From Liolophura sinensis (taxonomy: Eukaryota; Mollusca; Polyplacophora; Chitonida; Chitonidae), in the NCBI RefSeq assembly GCF_032854445.1, contig NC_088306.1, positions 24,335,764-24,399,763 on the forward strand: a DNA stretch of 64,000 nucleotides, in the 5' to 3' direction. Below the pieces are notes generated by a model that saw only the letters and a program-made list of their open reading frames with translations, did no database searches and was not told the DNA's origin. Shown one piece after another: positions 31,276-43,940 of this stretch. Position numbers and translations under genes: made by a program. Position 1 is the first letter of the stretch. The number at the start of each line of letters is the position of its first letter.

Positions 31276-32235
31276 AAAAAAAACCCCACAAGTATGACCT
31301 TAGACACCATCAGGTTACATCTCTCGCCGTGAGCTATTCTTCCAAAAGTGCACATTTTGCCACAAAGTTCTCACAATCTATTGGATATCAGTGACTTTCC
31401 CTTCGTCTTTTGCTTTATCATTCTTTTCAATCCAGTTTTAAAAATCTTAAAAAAATGTGAATTCATCAAATAAAACAGACATCAAGTTTTCCAACAATAC
31501 CCCAACCAGGACTCTGTAACTAGGCTCTGTAACGATGGCAAAGATTAACTGTTCAAGTAATGCGAAACATTTTCATTTTTCATAAAGACAAACATGTATA
31601 CATATTGTAATCATCACTATAGACAGCTTGACATGCACAAGTATGAGGTACTAAACAAAAAGCTTATTCACATTGTACAGAAACACCTTTTTTAGCCAAC
31701 CAAAGATTTTATGTATTTATAATCTTCACTTTCAGGTCAAGTGCACTGATAAAAAGGCTAATAGCATTGGGATATCTGATAAGAATGAACCTCAAAGGAC
31801 CGAGGCCTGATTACCCATGTGTGTTTTTCTTTCAATAGTTTCTTCCACAAAAAGGTAATGAGGTAGAGGAGTGATGGAATGCATGCAAAATTGTCAGTGT
31901 ACTCCAAGGTGCATCAGCGCATTAGTCATTTCCACCCCTTGGTGTTTTCTTATTTATTTCATGCCGTACTGAAGAAAGCTTGTCACTTATTTCACGATGA
32001 ATGATTAGACCGTGCACGTTATTAAAAATAAATGGAAAGGCTCGTTTTATATTACCCCGGAGAGTCTATCATAGCGGTGGTTAAAAGGCGTTGATGGTAG
32101 TGATGTGCATTGGATGAAAAATTCCACGACTGTTCTTTTTGACCTGAATTAATGATTGCCAAGTCATCCATAGTGTAATGTTACCAGTGAAAGGTGAAAA
32201 CGATTTTCTCCTAATAAATACCTCCGATTGTTTTT
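31276..32235. other. Noncoding, nothing recognised
   Basis: A weak family-1 SINE tail ('atttatttcatgccgtactg') is visible at about 31950. Nothing else is supported. Confidence 0.4.
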
Positions 32236-32459
32236 TCAAGCTCTTTGGTAGTTGTAAATTGAGGAGAGCGGTGAGCGAAGAGCGTGTAACCCAATTAAGC
32301 TAGGGGAATAAATAAAATCAATATCCAAATCGTGTACCATGTCATTCGGCAAGTTGTCGTTAATCAAAATACGTATCTCGGTTTCACCTTGATTGCAAAT
32401 CTTCATGTAGCAAACGTTGCGATCGTGTTCAACCAAATGGATGTAGAGTACCTAGTCCC
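32236..32459 (-). CDS. Candidate exon or gene fragment (weak)
   Basis: A minus frame open for about 72 codons reads like ordinary protein: L-V-E-H-D-R-N-V-C-Y-M-K-I-C, then I-R-I-L-I-N-D-N-L-P-N-D-M. An AG ('gcccgggactag') precedes it at about 32451. The frame ends at a stop at 32238, so it would be a terminal exon or a fragment. The family is not recognised. Confidence 0.2.
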
Positions 32460-32504
32460 GGGCTAAGCAGACTTGAGCACGCCTATGAGATAGATATGGG
32501 GATT

Positions 32505-33175
32505 CAGTCGTATTCTTTTATGTTGTTAGTGAAGACAGGTTTTGACCTGAATATGTTTTTTCTGTTAGCAAAGACATGTTATGACCTGAATATGTTTATG
32601 TTGTTGGTAAAAACAGGTTATGACCTGAATATGTTTATGTTGTTGGTAAAGACGTGTTATGCTCTGATTATGTTTATGTTAGTTCTACGCTGAATATGTT
32701 TATTTTATTTGTAAAGAAAGAGTATGCTCTGAATATGTTTATGTTCTTGGTAAGAGCAGGTTATAGACTGAATATGTTTATATTGTTGGTAAAGACAGGC
32801 TATGGCCTGAATATGTTTATGCTGTTAGCAAAGACAGGTTATGGCCTAAATATGTTTATGTTTTTGGTGGACACAGGCTAAGGCGTGAATATGTTTATGC
32901 TGTTAGTAAAGACAAGTTATGGCCTGTATATGTTGATGCTCTTAGCAATGACAGGCTTGAATATATTTGTGCTATTAGCAAAGACAGGTTATGGCCTGAA
33001 TGAGTGTATGCTATATGGCCTGAATATGTTTATGTTGCTAGTAAAAACAGGTTATAACCTGAACATTTTTATGTTGCTGGTAAAGACACGTTATGGTCTA
33101 AAGATGTCTATGTTTTTAGTAAGGACTGGTTATAGCCAAAATATGTTATGTTGTTGGTAAGGATACGTTAAATAC
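32505..33175 (+). repeat. 36-bp tandem array, about 18 units
   Basis: 'gaatatgtttatgttgttgg' and 'taaagacaggttatggcct' alternate throughout. The period is a multiple of three, so one frame reads a hydrophobic 12-residue repeat N-M-F-M-L-L-V-K-T-G-Y-G-L across three ORFs broken by indels. Units are noticeably diverged, including a short irregular stretch near 32945-33020. I see no gene-like start. Confidence 0.9.
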
Positions 33176-33442
33176 GTATGATATAAACTCCAATTGCATA
33201 TGTATGGGTTTTTTCTTAAGTTTTGAACGATAAACACGCACTCGGCGGCATGTTCAGCACAACCCCTCCGATACTATGACCTAAGTATGACATCTGTCTG
33301 GCAAGTTTGATGATTTTAAATGGGTCGCACAGGGCAAGTGGGCCAGCAGACAAATTATTTCCGTAGGAATCGCATGAGTAATGTATATGCTGTCCTCCAA
33401 AGAGAGGTAAAATTTCCACGGAGGACTCACTAAGATTAGCCT

Positions 33443-33650
33443 AATGAATTAGACGGTAGGTGCTAACGAAACAACGTCTAACAGAGGTCCTTTCCCAAAA
33501 CGCGGGATATTTTCTTATCCGCACTTAAGAGCCCTTGTGGCATTTCCTATCTGACATTTTCTCAGTCAGATATCCCTAATCGAGGGGATTGTACTTGGAA
33601 AGGGACCTCTTTTAGACATTATATCGTTAGCACAAAACGTCTAATTCATT
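33443..33650. mobile_element. 208-bp element with about 55-bp inverted termini
   Basis: Left arm 'aatgaattagacg', 'gtgctaacga', 'gtctaacagaggtcc' is the reverse complement of the right arm 'ggacctcttttagac', 'tcgttagcac', 'cgtctaattcatt'. The interior holds further short hairpins ('tatctgac' with 'gtcagata', and 'gggatat' with 'atatccc'). There is no ORF. It is best read as a foldback or MITE-like element. The flanks show no clear target duplication. Confidence 0.8.
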
Positions 33651-34917
33651 TGACTACACTATGTGAGATGACCTGTATATGTAGTAGCCAATATTAGTGC
33701 CTAGGACAATATTCAGATATCCGCTGGGGAAGCATTAAAATGCGTTCCAGGTTAGTAATTACGGTACCAAATTCCCAGAGAAATAATGTGTTTTTATTTG
33801 TGTGATCGATGTTTCAACGCTGTACTTAAATACATAATGTATAAATAGTAAATGAAATTGGAAAAATGTAAGAACTACCACACTGCCGTCGCTGTAATAT
33901 GCCGTAAGTTAACACTAGCATAATAATCTAAATAATCGAGCAGCACAAACATTTAGTTTCCAAACATCCTTGAATATCCTGTGCAGTTTGCAGTAACACC
34001 CATCCCACTCCCTACGAAACAACACAGATTCATTCCCATTACATAAGAGAGAAAGTCACGCTGTCAGGTTAGGTAGTTTTTGACAACAGACCAAGACCTT
34101 CCAAACCTTGTCACTGAGACACGTTTTCACGGAGACGACATGCTGACACTGATTAAAAACCATAAGGAGGGAGTACAGTCTTTCTTCATGGCATGGAAAA
34201 TTTCAGTGTTAGATGAAAGTGGGAATTAACTTCAAGCTTACAAGTCAAACATATCCCGTTAACTCAGAAGCCTTCAGGTGGCTACACCGAAATAAATTTG
34301 ACCAATAAGTGCGGTTATTTCATTGGCAGGTCAGAAACCAATGGCTGTGTTGGGTGATACAGTGTACCAATAGAGTTAAGGACAGGGAATCTTGACTCCT
34401 CTGACCATTTTTTTTTTATTAAATCCCACCCGTTGACCCAGACGCGTAATTGTCTGTGACGGCTGGGTACGCTAATACAGCTCGTGTGTCAAGTCCAGAG
34501 GATTAATTGCCATGTATCTGGTGAGGTACAATGCCCTGCGGTACATAGCCTGGCGAGATCCATTTTATTCACTGAGAACTTACATTCCACAAGGGCACTA
34601 GGGCAAAAGAATATCCGTGACTTGTGACCACGCTGACGATGTTGTCATTAAGTATTTGATTACAACTGGCCTATATCATGGAATGTAGTTCATCTTTATT
34701 ACACATTTTTATATATACCTACAATTTTCCAGATAAGACATAAATATACATAAAATACTATAAAAATATGATTTCGAGTTTTAACCAAAGTTCTTTTTTA
34801 GCAGGTCTTAGAAATGTTCGTGCATTTATTTTATTTTGCATGTCATCATTATCACATCGAAAACCATCCACTGCCTCTTCATTTAAATATGTTCTCGCCA
34901 CGACATGGGTGAAGTTC
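33651..34917. other. Noncoding, nothing recognised
   Basis: No supported feature. Confidence 0.4.
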
Positions 34918-35084
34918 TGCCGATGTAGAGTTTATTTATTTATTTATTTATTTATTTGATTGGTGTTTTACGCCGTCCTCAACAGTATTTCACTTATACG
35001 AAGGCGGCCAACATTATGGTGGGTGGAAACCGGGCAGAGCCCAGGGGAAACCCACGACCATCCGCAGGTTGCCGATGTAGAGTT
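34918..35084 (-). mobile_element. SINE family 1, truncated, with 15-bp target duplication
   Basis: 'tgccgatgtagagtt' flanks at 34918-34932 and 35070-35084, identical. The insert starts with (tta)-type tail complement and stops at 'catccgcagg', without the tRNA-like head. It is one of the best-preserved copies, so a young insertion. Confidence 0.95.
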
Positions 35085-35139
35085 AGCCATATTCATTCAT
35101 CCATTCCGTGATTTATAGACTGTACAATGTGCAAATCTA

Positions 35140-35205
35140 CTCTTTTTGTTGTATGCCTTCTTAGTTCTTTGGTGGTTTGTGTTAAATCTTGGGTTTCGAT
35201 GTATG
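35140..35205 (+). mobile_element. Short PLE 3'-end-like fragment
   Basis: 'cttcttagttctttggtggt' and 'ttgtgtta' match the same block in the 3' end of the second PLE copy (about 22070-22100). Too short to be certain. Confidence 0.35.
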
Positions 35206-35477
35206 TCTTTGACCAGGCAGATCGAACATTTGTATAATAAATATGACCACAGTGCCTTACGAGTGAATCTGGACCATGGAATCTAATAAGTTAATTACGT
35301 CAGATCATTTGGTTTTTACCCATTTAAAACAGCCGCTTAGCAAGCAATTGCTGCTATTAAAACATTTACAGGAGCAAAATTAGCAGAAATTCTCGATAAG
35401 TACCATTACTTCGCCAGGGTTAACACGATAAAATTTGACTGGCACTAAGTAGATTAATTTTAGTGACCTCACTCTTA

Positions 35478-35716
35478 TTCTATATTTATTATTTTTGTGA
35501 TTAGTGTTTTAACGCCGAACTCAAAAATATTTTACTTATACAACGATGGCAAGAATTATGGTGGTCGGAAATCTGGCAGACCTCGCAGAGAAATCCACGA
35601 CTATCCACAGGTTGCTGGAAGACTTTCTCACTACGACCGAGTTCACAGCGATCGCACTAGTGAGAGGGGCTGGGTCCGTGTGCTGCGCACACCATTCGAC
35701 CAGGAAAGCCGCTCAT
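35478..35716 (-). mobile_element. SINE family 1, old copy
   Basis: The block order is kept from 'tttaacgccgaactcaaaaat' to 'gaccgagttcacagcgatcg', but roughly one base in four or five differs and the head is eroded. Confidence 0.7.
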
Positions 35717-35944
35717 AAACTGTAATGCGTCTTTCCACCAACCTCTGTGCAAGTGAGAAGAAACGAAACTAACCGAGCGATCAGTCAAAAATTAATGCAC
35801 ACAAAGTTACTCTCTTTTGGCATATTCCCATAATGTATATTCTTGATAAGAATTTACCGGATGGCTGTGAACATGTATCTGGATAGTAAAAATGTAAAAA
35901 AACGGACTCATTTAATGTTCTACATTCATAGCGTTTACTTCCAT

Positions 35945-35999
35945 CGCATTTGATAATCTTGTGCACGGTGTTAAACATCAATCAATCAGTCAGTCAAGC
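35945..35999 (+). mobile_element. Retroposon tail, unassigned
   Basis: 'cacggtgttaaacatc' followed by 'aatcaatcagtcagtca' resembles a third SINE tail type with an (aatc)n end. Confidence 0.4.
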
Positions 36000-36011
36000 T
36001 TTGCAATGAGC

Positions 36012-36272
36012 ACTGGTCTGTGGCTCAGTTGGTTAGCGCGCTAGTGCAGCGCAATGACCCAGGAGTCTCTCACCAATGCGGTCGTTGTGAGTTCAAGTAC
36101 AGCTCATACTGGCTACGTCTCCGACCGTACGTGGGAAGGTCTGCCAGTAACCTGCGGATGGTCGTGGGTTCCCACCGGGCTCTGCCAGGTTTCCACCCAC
36201 CATAATGCTGGCCGCCGTCGTATAAGTCAAATATTCTTGAGTACGGCGTAAAACATCAAACAAAAAAAAAAC
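36012..36272 (+). mobile_element. SINE family 1, full length
   Basis: Complete copy, about 260 bp. It has box A-like 'tggctcagttgg' at 36021, box B-like 'gttcaagtac' at 36090 and the middle block 'aacctgcggatggtcgtggg'. The 3' block with 'gtataagtcaaatattcttg' and 'tacggcgtaaaac' follows, and it ends in an A-run. Pol III transcription would run left to right. It is the most useful reference copy in the window. Confidence 0.92.
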
Positions 36273-36944
36273 ATAACCCTGAGAAATCTTACACGGTGTA
36301 TCTTTCTAAACTCATTGAATCGTATGTAGCAACATGCTACTAACTAGATATGCCCATATAGCTGTACTCTAAGAACGTCCCCATTGATTAAACGTTAAAT
36401 TAGGTAGAGAAAACTGTAAAATCAAGTATGTATCAGATGAAAGACCATTAAAAACTGTTCTGGGAAATAGCTGAATTTTTTTATAGTTGTTTTAACCTAG
36501 TAAAATGCATTTGAATATCTTACTCTTACTCTGTGGTGGTCTTGTCTGACCACAATGCTACCAGTGACGTCGCATAAGCTTTTTGATACTTAACACACGT
36601 TAAACTGCTACATTTCATCACTCAAAGTGCGCAAGCATGTAGAGCTATGAATGTATCCATTGATTTGACTTTAAAACGAATTATTTCAGGCAAAAAGTAC
36701 AGATGTGACCTAACTGATATCTTTGGGGTCACAAGAGGCCACCGAAGTATCTGATCCTTTAACACAATGTTACTCGGTTAGAAAAATTGTCAAAAAAAAT
36801 AAATCCAACTATTTTTCTGGACAGTTTTTAATAATCTTTCATCTTCATTTTATACTTCATTTTAGAGTGGTATTTGCCTTCAAACAGAGATCCCATGTCC
36901 GTATTTTAGAGAGTTAAATCAACCTTTGAATTTAAATAAATATT
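36273..36944. other. Noncoding, nothing recognised
   Basis: No supported feature. Confidence 0.4.
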
Positions 36945-37151
36945 TGTTTGGTTCTATGTATTTATTAATTTGACTGGTGTTTTACGCCGTACTGAAGAGT
37001 ACTTCACTTAGACAACGGCGGCCAGCATTATGGTGGGAGGAATCCCACGACCATTCGCAGGTTGCTGGAGACCTTCCCACATACGGTCGGAGAGGATGCC
37101 AGCATGAGCGGAACTGAACTCACAGCGACCACAATGGTGTGTTTGGTTCTA
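36945..37151 (-). mobile_element. SINE family 1, truncated, with 12-bp target duplication
   Basis: 'tgtttggttcta' flanks at 36945-36956 and 37140-37151. The copy stops within the box B region ('gaccacaatgg') and lacks about 30 bases of middle sequence. Confidence 0.9.
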
Positions 37152-37283
37152 AGATTACCTCTACAGTCATGGAAGTCTCATCGATTAGGATCTGGCTGAT
37201 TTATGTCAGGAAGTCTCATTTTCAGTGGCAGTGGTACATCCCTCTTGACCGACATCCGATTTACAAACGCTTCGCATACGACT

Positions 37284-37499
37284 CTAGATACCAGTCCAAT
37301 AAATGACTAAATCGAGTACGCTCTCACATTCTTGTGAATTACATCCCAACTGCCAGTGCCAGTTAGTATTATTTACACGTCTACCAACTGTTTTATTTCT
37401 ACTCCCAGACAAGACCACAACTGGGTGTTTGCCATAGAATCGAGTTAGCCATAAATCTAATGACGTGAAGTTACAATAGTTGATGCTGATTCTTGGCAT
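37284..37499 (-). CDS. Unrecognised ORF (weak)
   Basis: A 71-codon ATG frame includes S-L-D-L-W-L-T-R-F-Y-G-K and N-N-T-N-W-H-W-Q-L-G-C-N, with a protein-like composition. No splice sites, motifs or duplicates support it. It lies just left of the PLE 3' fragment. Confidence 0.15.
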   Translation of the reverse strand: MPRISINYCNFTSLDLWLTRFYGKHPVVVLSGSRNKTVGRRVNNTNWHWQLGCNSQECESVLDLVIYWTGI

Positions 37500-37897
37500 C
37501 GGAATAAGTAACTATTAACTTGGGTGTAATCAGTCACAGGGCCGATAACGTGGTTGTACGTGTTGCAGTTTACTGGTTCGTTTGACGTTACGAGTATGAA
37601 ATATTCATGGTCTTAGATTCCATAAACCACTGGGAAGGTTGCGCGTTATAATTATCTGGATTCCATGAAATTTTGAAATCTATCGTTCCTATCTGTATGG
37701 AAGCTACAGGCAACATTTCCTTTCCACAAATGTACACACCATTTTCATTTTGACCCCCATTTTTTCATTTTGACCTGCATGATTCATGCAGTATCATTTT
37801 CTCATTTTCCAGTCTATACCGTGTCCTTGGTTGTGTCCATTGTGTCATTTGTTCCATCCCGGTGGTGTGTCATTCCAAAGATCACAAATTGCGATCT

Positions 37898-38312
37898 GTA
37901 GATCATTTACAAATAAAAGCGTCATGTCTGACATTCATATACCATCCGTAGTCCGTAAAGGGCGTTCCAAGTCGATAATCGCAAGATCCTTTTCCAAAAC
38001 AACGTTTAACACTAGCTCCCAAAGAGAAAGAAATCATACAAATAAGAAATAAAGCCGTAACACACAGGAGAGAAGCGGTCATCAGTTTCCAATGATGCCA
38101 GGCGGACAGTGGTTATTCCAGGCATGAATTCCATATCAAAGTTCAAATTCGTACTCCATGAATGAGTTCCAGGTCAAATAACAGTTAAACAAGTATCTCA
38201 GTCGCGCTTTGATTTCAACTGTTCATAAAGGCATCATGCAGATGGAATGAGCATGGCTACCTTTACGGCCCCTAGCCCCAGGTTAAGCGGTATTAGATGC
38301 AGTTTACAAAAC
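37898..38312 (-). mobile_element. PLE 3' noncoding fragment
   Basis: The reverse complement matches 6590-7018 throughout ('tgtctgacattc', 'agtccgtaaagggcgttcca', 'aagatccttttccaaaac', 'aataaagccgtaacacacag', 'ccaggcggacagtgg', 'agcggtattagatgcag'). It contains no coding sequence, only the 3' end, as expected for a strongly 5'-truncated insertion. Confidence 0.85.
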
Positions 38313-38406
38313 CAAGAAGTACCATCGATTTACTTGAATTTCAGAAAATTGTTTACAGTTACTGTCACTGTGGACCCCCGTAGCTCTACGGAGTTTTGAA
38401 CGCTTT

Positions 38407-38650
38407 TTATCTGGTGAATGTGTAGAGCAACTCATACAGCTTGCAATACCTCCTACACATCCAAAAACATGCATTAACCCGTGCTTCTTCCCCGTACATG
38501 AGATAGACAGTCACGCAGTCCGGTTCAACGTTTTTTGACGCCACAACAAAGCCTATTACGAGCCATATCAATCGGACACAATTCTTCCGTCTGAAGTCTT
38601 CTTTCAATTCCGGCAACAATACGGATTTCCGTGCTCTCCAATATGAACAT
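38407..38650 (-). CDS. Unrecognised Cys-bearing ORF (weak)
   Basis: The minus frame has a hydrophobic stretch L-I-W-L-V-I-G-F-V-V-A followed by a four-Cys tail (A-C-F-W-M-C-R-R-Y-C) and a stop at 38407. There is no ATG at its left edge. A TTG, or a splice acceptor near 'catattggag', would be needed. It could be a last exon. The product is unknown. Confidence 0.15.
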
Positions 38651-39153
38651 TAGAAACAGCCCCATCAATAGAAAAGCACTTTCATTCTCGACATCTCCAA
38701 GTGGAACCAATCAGTGCGAATGCATTATTGGCTTGCCAGAATTCAAAAGCTTTGCCAGGTCAATTCAGTGTACCAACACTAGTGAAGAACAGCGAATCTT
38801 GGCTTCTCTCACCCAAAGGGAACTCATTGGACAAGTAGAGAGTATACGTTTGTGCGGCTTTCGTTTGATGGCATCGGCTTTGTTAGGTACTACGTGGAGA
38901 GGAACAATTCCCGTGTGAAAGAGCTTGGCTTTGCGTGCGTATCAGGGAGAGCTTAATTTTAAACAGCCGTCCGTGTGTTAAGGGCTAGCCGTCTGCTATA
39001 ACACTGGGACTATCGAAAATTCATATACATCAGGTCCTCCGCTATTTATGGACACTTTAATCAGCAAATCCATTCTCCGTTCTTTGTACACGATTTCAGT
39101 TCTGTGGTTTGTGTCGAGTGTCGATTTTTTTTTATAGATTCATCTTGTCAATG

Positions 39154-40168
39154 TGTTACGGTACTGAAAACGGCAACAGAAAACAGACTCAGTGACTCAA
39201 TATTACAATGTAAACAATGCTATATATATAAAATGAGACGTACAGTTTTACAGACAGTTCAACAACAACAACAACATACACATCAGTATTACCGGTCTTT
39301 ACAAGTTTCCAGTTCACCTTTGCATCCCAAGGGATGTATTCCAGGAAATCCAACGTAAAGACCATGGGATAAACACACAATCCACACAAGTCACAAATTG
39401 TCCTAGACAGGTACTTCGCCAGGTTAGCGAACACGAACACAGTACACAGGTTACACAGAACTGGAACAGTCAAGCCTTTCAATGACCTCACACCCGCAGA
39501 GCACAACACAGGGTAAATACAGGCACGGAGGTATAATCCACTTCAGATCAGTCACAGCTCCCGCAGAAGCTCACAAACGAGCCGTTCAGAGACGTAGAGT
39601 AATGTCACCTTGTGGCAGAACGAACGTCCTTTGCAAAACTGAAAACTTCAGTTTAGAGTCCTTGACGACCTTGTCGGTCAGGTGAGGTCAGCGTGTTAAA
39701 CAAATTACACAGTCCACACTGTATAATCATAATCAAGATCCGAACACCAATAAACGTGACTTCCGCAGAAATTCACATAAACCAGACATCAGTACTACTG
39801 TGGTACACAAACGGTGTCGGCATAAAAATCTGTCCTCCCAAATGAAACTGGCATCACCAGCTCATATCAAAATAATGGACTCGATACGAGAGCGTCGCAC
39901 ACTCTCCTGGCTCCCAGTGGATGCAGCAAAAATCCCTCCACTCTGCACAGAAAACACGGCTTATATACGGTCCAGGTGGATTCAACTATTCTTAGACACA
40001 GAATTAACAGCCAATGAACATCCAGTTAAATAAACAGAGCATTGAACGAGGTGCTTTCGGCCAGGTCCGCACTGTACATATATAACAGGGCCTGTTATGC
40101 TTATAACATACAACACAAAGGTCCGCAGACTAACAGTACATGAAAACGTTAAATAGTCATACATAACA
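39154..40168. mobile_element. Solo LTR, copy 1 (1,015 bp)
   Basis: Starts TGTTACGG and ends CATAACA, with an imperfect inverted terminus TGTTA/TAACA. It is flanked by 'aatg' at 39150-39153 and 40169-40172. It is nearly identical to 57958-58975. A TATA-like 'gcttatatacgg' at about 39958 and AATAAA at about 40030 would suit plus-strand transcription, but orientation is unproven. The short ORFs inside correspond between the two copies only because the copies are recent. They show no retroviral-type domain. Confidence 0.85.
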
Positions 40169-41349
40169 AATGCTAATCGGGAGTTTATCATAGTGGCCAG
40201 GGAAAGTTCATTATGGATGACTACACGAATGTGTGATACGAAACCTAGACACAAATATCAGTGACATTCAACTAATATATAGAACTGTTTACTCTTGACT
40301 GTATGTCAATTAGTACAAATTTTAACATAGTTGTAGATAAATTTACAGAACTAAATTAAAGTAATCCGTATACTTTGGAAAGTCTGTGTTGACGACCAAG
40401 AGGAAAAACCTTCATCGACCAGGCACTGTCCACTTACCACATGATAGTTTATATATGGAAGATGCTGTCTTCAAAATATCCAAGACAAGCCTTGCGAAAG
40501 TATAGTATAAACGATTTCCAATGTAAACAATAGTAAACAATAAAATAACATAGCAACTTGTACTTTTACAGACGTTATGTAGTGAACAAAAAAAACTTCG
40601 CATTTGAAGAAATGAATTGTATTGAAAACAGTGAAAACAGCTCTTTTGTAAATAGACGTTCTTGCACTTGTGCGAGGTCACGAAACCGCAATTTCATGTG
40701 GCTGAGCACCAAGACGTGAAAAAAATTTTGCTGGTGATTAAAAAAGCACGCTAACAATCCTTGAAAGATAAACGTTTCTCATACCACGCCGTGCAAATGT
40801 TGAACGTGAACTTACAGTCGGCATGATCTTATCTTTTTAATAATGCCTTAGTACTGGACAAACAGCCCTTACTGTTCACGAAGTAACGGATAAACATCAA
40901 ACTCCACGTCAGAATCACGATTAAAATCGATAATGTGTCCCGTTTTATATGATAAAACCGGAGAGACCCCAAGCAGGCTAGTTTCACTGAGAGTTAACTC
41001 TTTCATATTGTCACTACGTCTTTTACGTACTGTACATTAGTAAACACCGATCAAATAAAGAAATAAATACTTTTAAAAAATTGAAATATTGTACAATGAT
41101 CAATTTAACACTTTTTACAGCTTTATGATAAACGCATTACATCTGTACAGTACCATCCATGGTAAATATCTTATATAATGTTATTATACATTATTATACG
41201 AACGCAATGTGAAAGTCTACTGACAGACATATTCTTGCACATTGTCTGAAATTGTCTTATTAAATTTTCATGTTTCAAAAAAGCATCTCTAGTTCAGCAG
41301 ATCAGAGAAAGGGAAGTTAGATTGACACGGTATACAGAATATATTTTGC

Positions 41350-41370
41350 GGGGGGTGGGGGGGGGGGGAC
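41350..41370 (+). repeat. G-rich tract
   Basis: Two long G-runs separated by a single T. Length polymorphism and sequencing error are likely here. Confidence 0.7.
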
Positions 41371-43924
41371 AAAATGAAGGTATTGTTGTAAATTTCTAAT
41401 ATAATTATGTTTCTAAGTAATATTAGAAAATACTCTGGCACTGCAGCGGTAAAACATTGTTGTAGAGTGACACTTTTTCTTAGAATTCGAACCGTTCAAA
41501 ATGCTTCTTAAATAATACAAAGTCTAATTTATTGTACTCGAGCCTTTTTAATAATGCAAATGGCCCTTATTTTGCATGTATGGATGGGAAAAACCGAAGT
41601 AGCCGCGGTAAATAACATAATTGATTGCTTTTTACCTTTCCACGCCTGTTTCGTACATCATCTTTCCGTTGGGATCGGTTGGCCATGTTCCCAACTTACA
41701 TACATTTGACAGCTCTGAAACATCACGATTGCAGACCAAGGATTGCACGCGACAAAAACCGGTAGTCTGTGATCTGAACACAATTTTGAACTGATACTTG
41801 CATCACCTGTTTATTGTCTTCATTTCTAACCAGACGTTCCGCGACTTTTATCTGTTTTAGAAAGATGCCAAATGCCGCCTGTTCTTATCGAAAATGACGG
41901 TTAGCCAAATTTGGCTTGCTTTCGATGCAACGGGTATATTAGTGTTAATTGTGACGCCATGGTCTTTACGATGCCATAATTAATGTACGATTAAAGTTAA
42001 CATGTTTTTGTAGCGTAGACTGACAGCAAATTCGAAATGACCGAGATCCATGTTAGTGAACAGTGCAGATCTGTGTTCTTGAAAGTCAAGCTGGGAAGAA
42101 TGAAACAGTTCGCACAAAAGTTTCTTTAGGTGCTCAGAGGGGCACGGCAAAGCGGTTTGGTCCTTTTATTAACGTAAATGAGAGCGATAATTTGCGGATT
42201 ATGGTGGAATAATCTCGTGTCTCTGTTAAGTTGATGTACTGATAGATTGCAACTCTGGTAGTCCTGTCCTTGTAACGTATAAACAATGCCGTAATCAGTG
42301 AATGTGGGGAGGTCTGATGAATAAATATTAAAATTTCAAAATGATAAATAAGACGCTTGCCTTTCTGTCATTAGCGCATACGAGGTGCGGCTCGGTCCCT
42401 AACTAGGTTAGAGATTAAGTGCCGTCACTGAGGATAAATGCATCAAGGGCCCTAGTTAGCATGTAGCGTCAGGCTCCTATACAGCAAGCCAGGAAGACAT
42501 GAAGACATCTTTATGGCACACACTACACCTTAGGGTACGAGTTTTTACGAGACGCCAGAAAGCCATGAAATATGCAGACAGGAAAGTCTAAAAAGGGCTA
42601 AGATCCGACAGAAAAACGATGTTCATGTTAATACCTAAACAGTAGCAATGGATTCCTTCCAACTAGAGAGGAAATCGTCTCACACTCGTGCAGAAGTGAG
42701 CTGTAGTTTTTTGTCACGCATAAGGACAGGGAAAACTTACTCGAATATGAAGTGTGACAGGGTTAATTTTCTAAGTTGGACTGATGTTATTTATGCTTTT
42801 TATTTTATTAGAAGACACAAGTTTCGTCAAAAACAGATTTTGCTGTTTCAAGGCGTTTTCTTTAGTGAAACCCTTTCATAATAAAAAAAAAACTGATTAC
42901 GTGAACAAAAATAATTTCCACATCAATTTTGATGTCTAATTAGGGAGTTGTAAGTTATATCGAAGTATAGTGTTTGTCATATTTTTATAAATCGAAAAAA
43001 ACCCATAATATTTCATGGCTTTGAACACGATGTCCACAATGGTTTAGAACAGGCCTTCCTAAAAACTGTTGTCTTCAGTAGTACCACGAGTTCGATTAAT
43101 ATGATTGCATGTTTTTAACTGCTTAACATACGTTATTAGATTGGGGGAATCAATTGAACCACACGAGAATCTTTTTTTATTTCGTTATATTTTATTAAGC
43201 TATGTACTATAGTTAAATATATTGTAATAAATCTATAAATATGATATATGATATTCTTCAAGTGAAAACTCAGTGCCGTCAAATTACGTGGTGACCACAT
43301 TGCCAATCCGAAACGAAGTGCCACTTGTTAGGTTCTAGTGCAATTCTGTCTGAATTTTGTGTGCTTTATGCATTAGAACTGCCTATACGGACGGCATATC
43401 GTGTTGGCTGTCGGCATACTGGTCGTATGTGGTGACATACTACAGAGTGAAATGTGATCAAAAAAATCAATGTTGCACAATTTAACTGGATGCAGCAAAA
43501 TAGCCACCATTCGGGTTCGAAGAGACTGCCATTATTCTCCAAGCGCACGGCTCAAATGTAGCGTTAAGTCCTCTCCTTTATCTTCTCCCGATAGCAGTTA
43601 GCAAGTCTGGCCCATTCGCTGCATTCAGTTGCCATATAATGTGATGTCTGAATGCAGACGGCGCTGTATCATCTGCCGTAGGAAGGGAAATTGATTGTTT
43701 AAAAAGCGCAACCTATGGCTTTATATATATGAAATGCATTACACTTATAAATGACACTGTAACGTTGTTGTCGCGATTACTTTCTTTACATATAATTAAA
43801 AGATTCCCACCTTTGTAATTCAGTGATTCTTTCACAAATCCTGCTTTTGCTGAACTTTACTTCGAATATGACATTATTTACTTCTGCTGACAGCATATTG
43901 TGCAATTACATTAACGAATGGTGT

Positions 43925-43940
43925 TGGGGGGGGGGGGGGG
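43925..43940 (+). repeat. G homopolymer
   Basis: A run of about 15 G after 'tgttg'. Confidence 0.8.

Noticed and set aside
36012-36110. Functional tRNA gene
   Set aside because: Box A-like and box B-like motifs are present, but the sequence continues into the standard SINE body and tail, and the same head recurs in many copies.
37786-38052. 88-codon plus ORF
   Set aside because: Most of it is antisense to the PLE 3' noncoding fragment at 37898-38312.
39482-40033. Paired ORFs conserved at 39482/58293 and 39800/58611
   Set aside because: They are conserved only because both lie in near-identical solo LTRs. No domain or start context is present.
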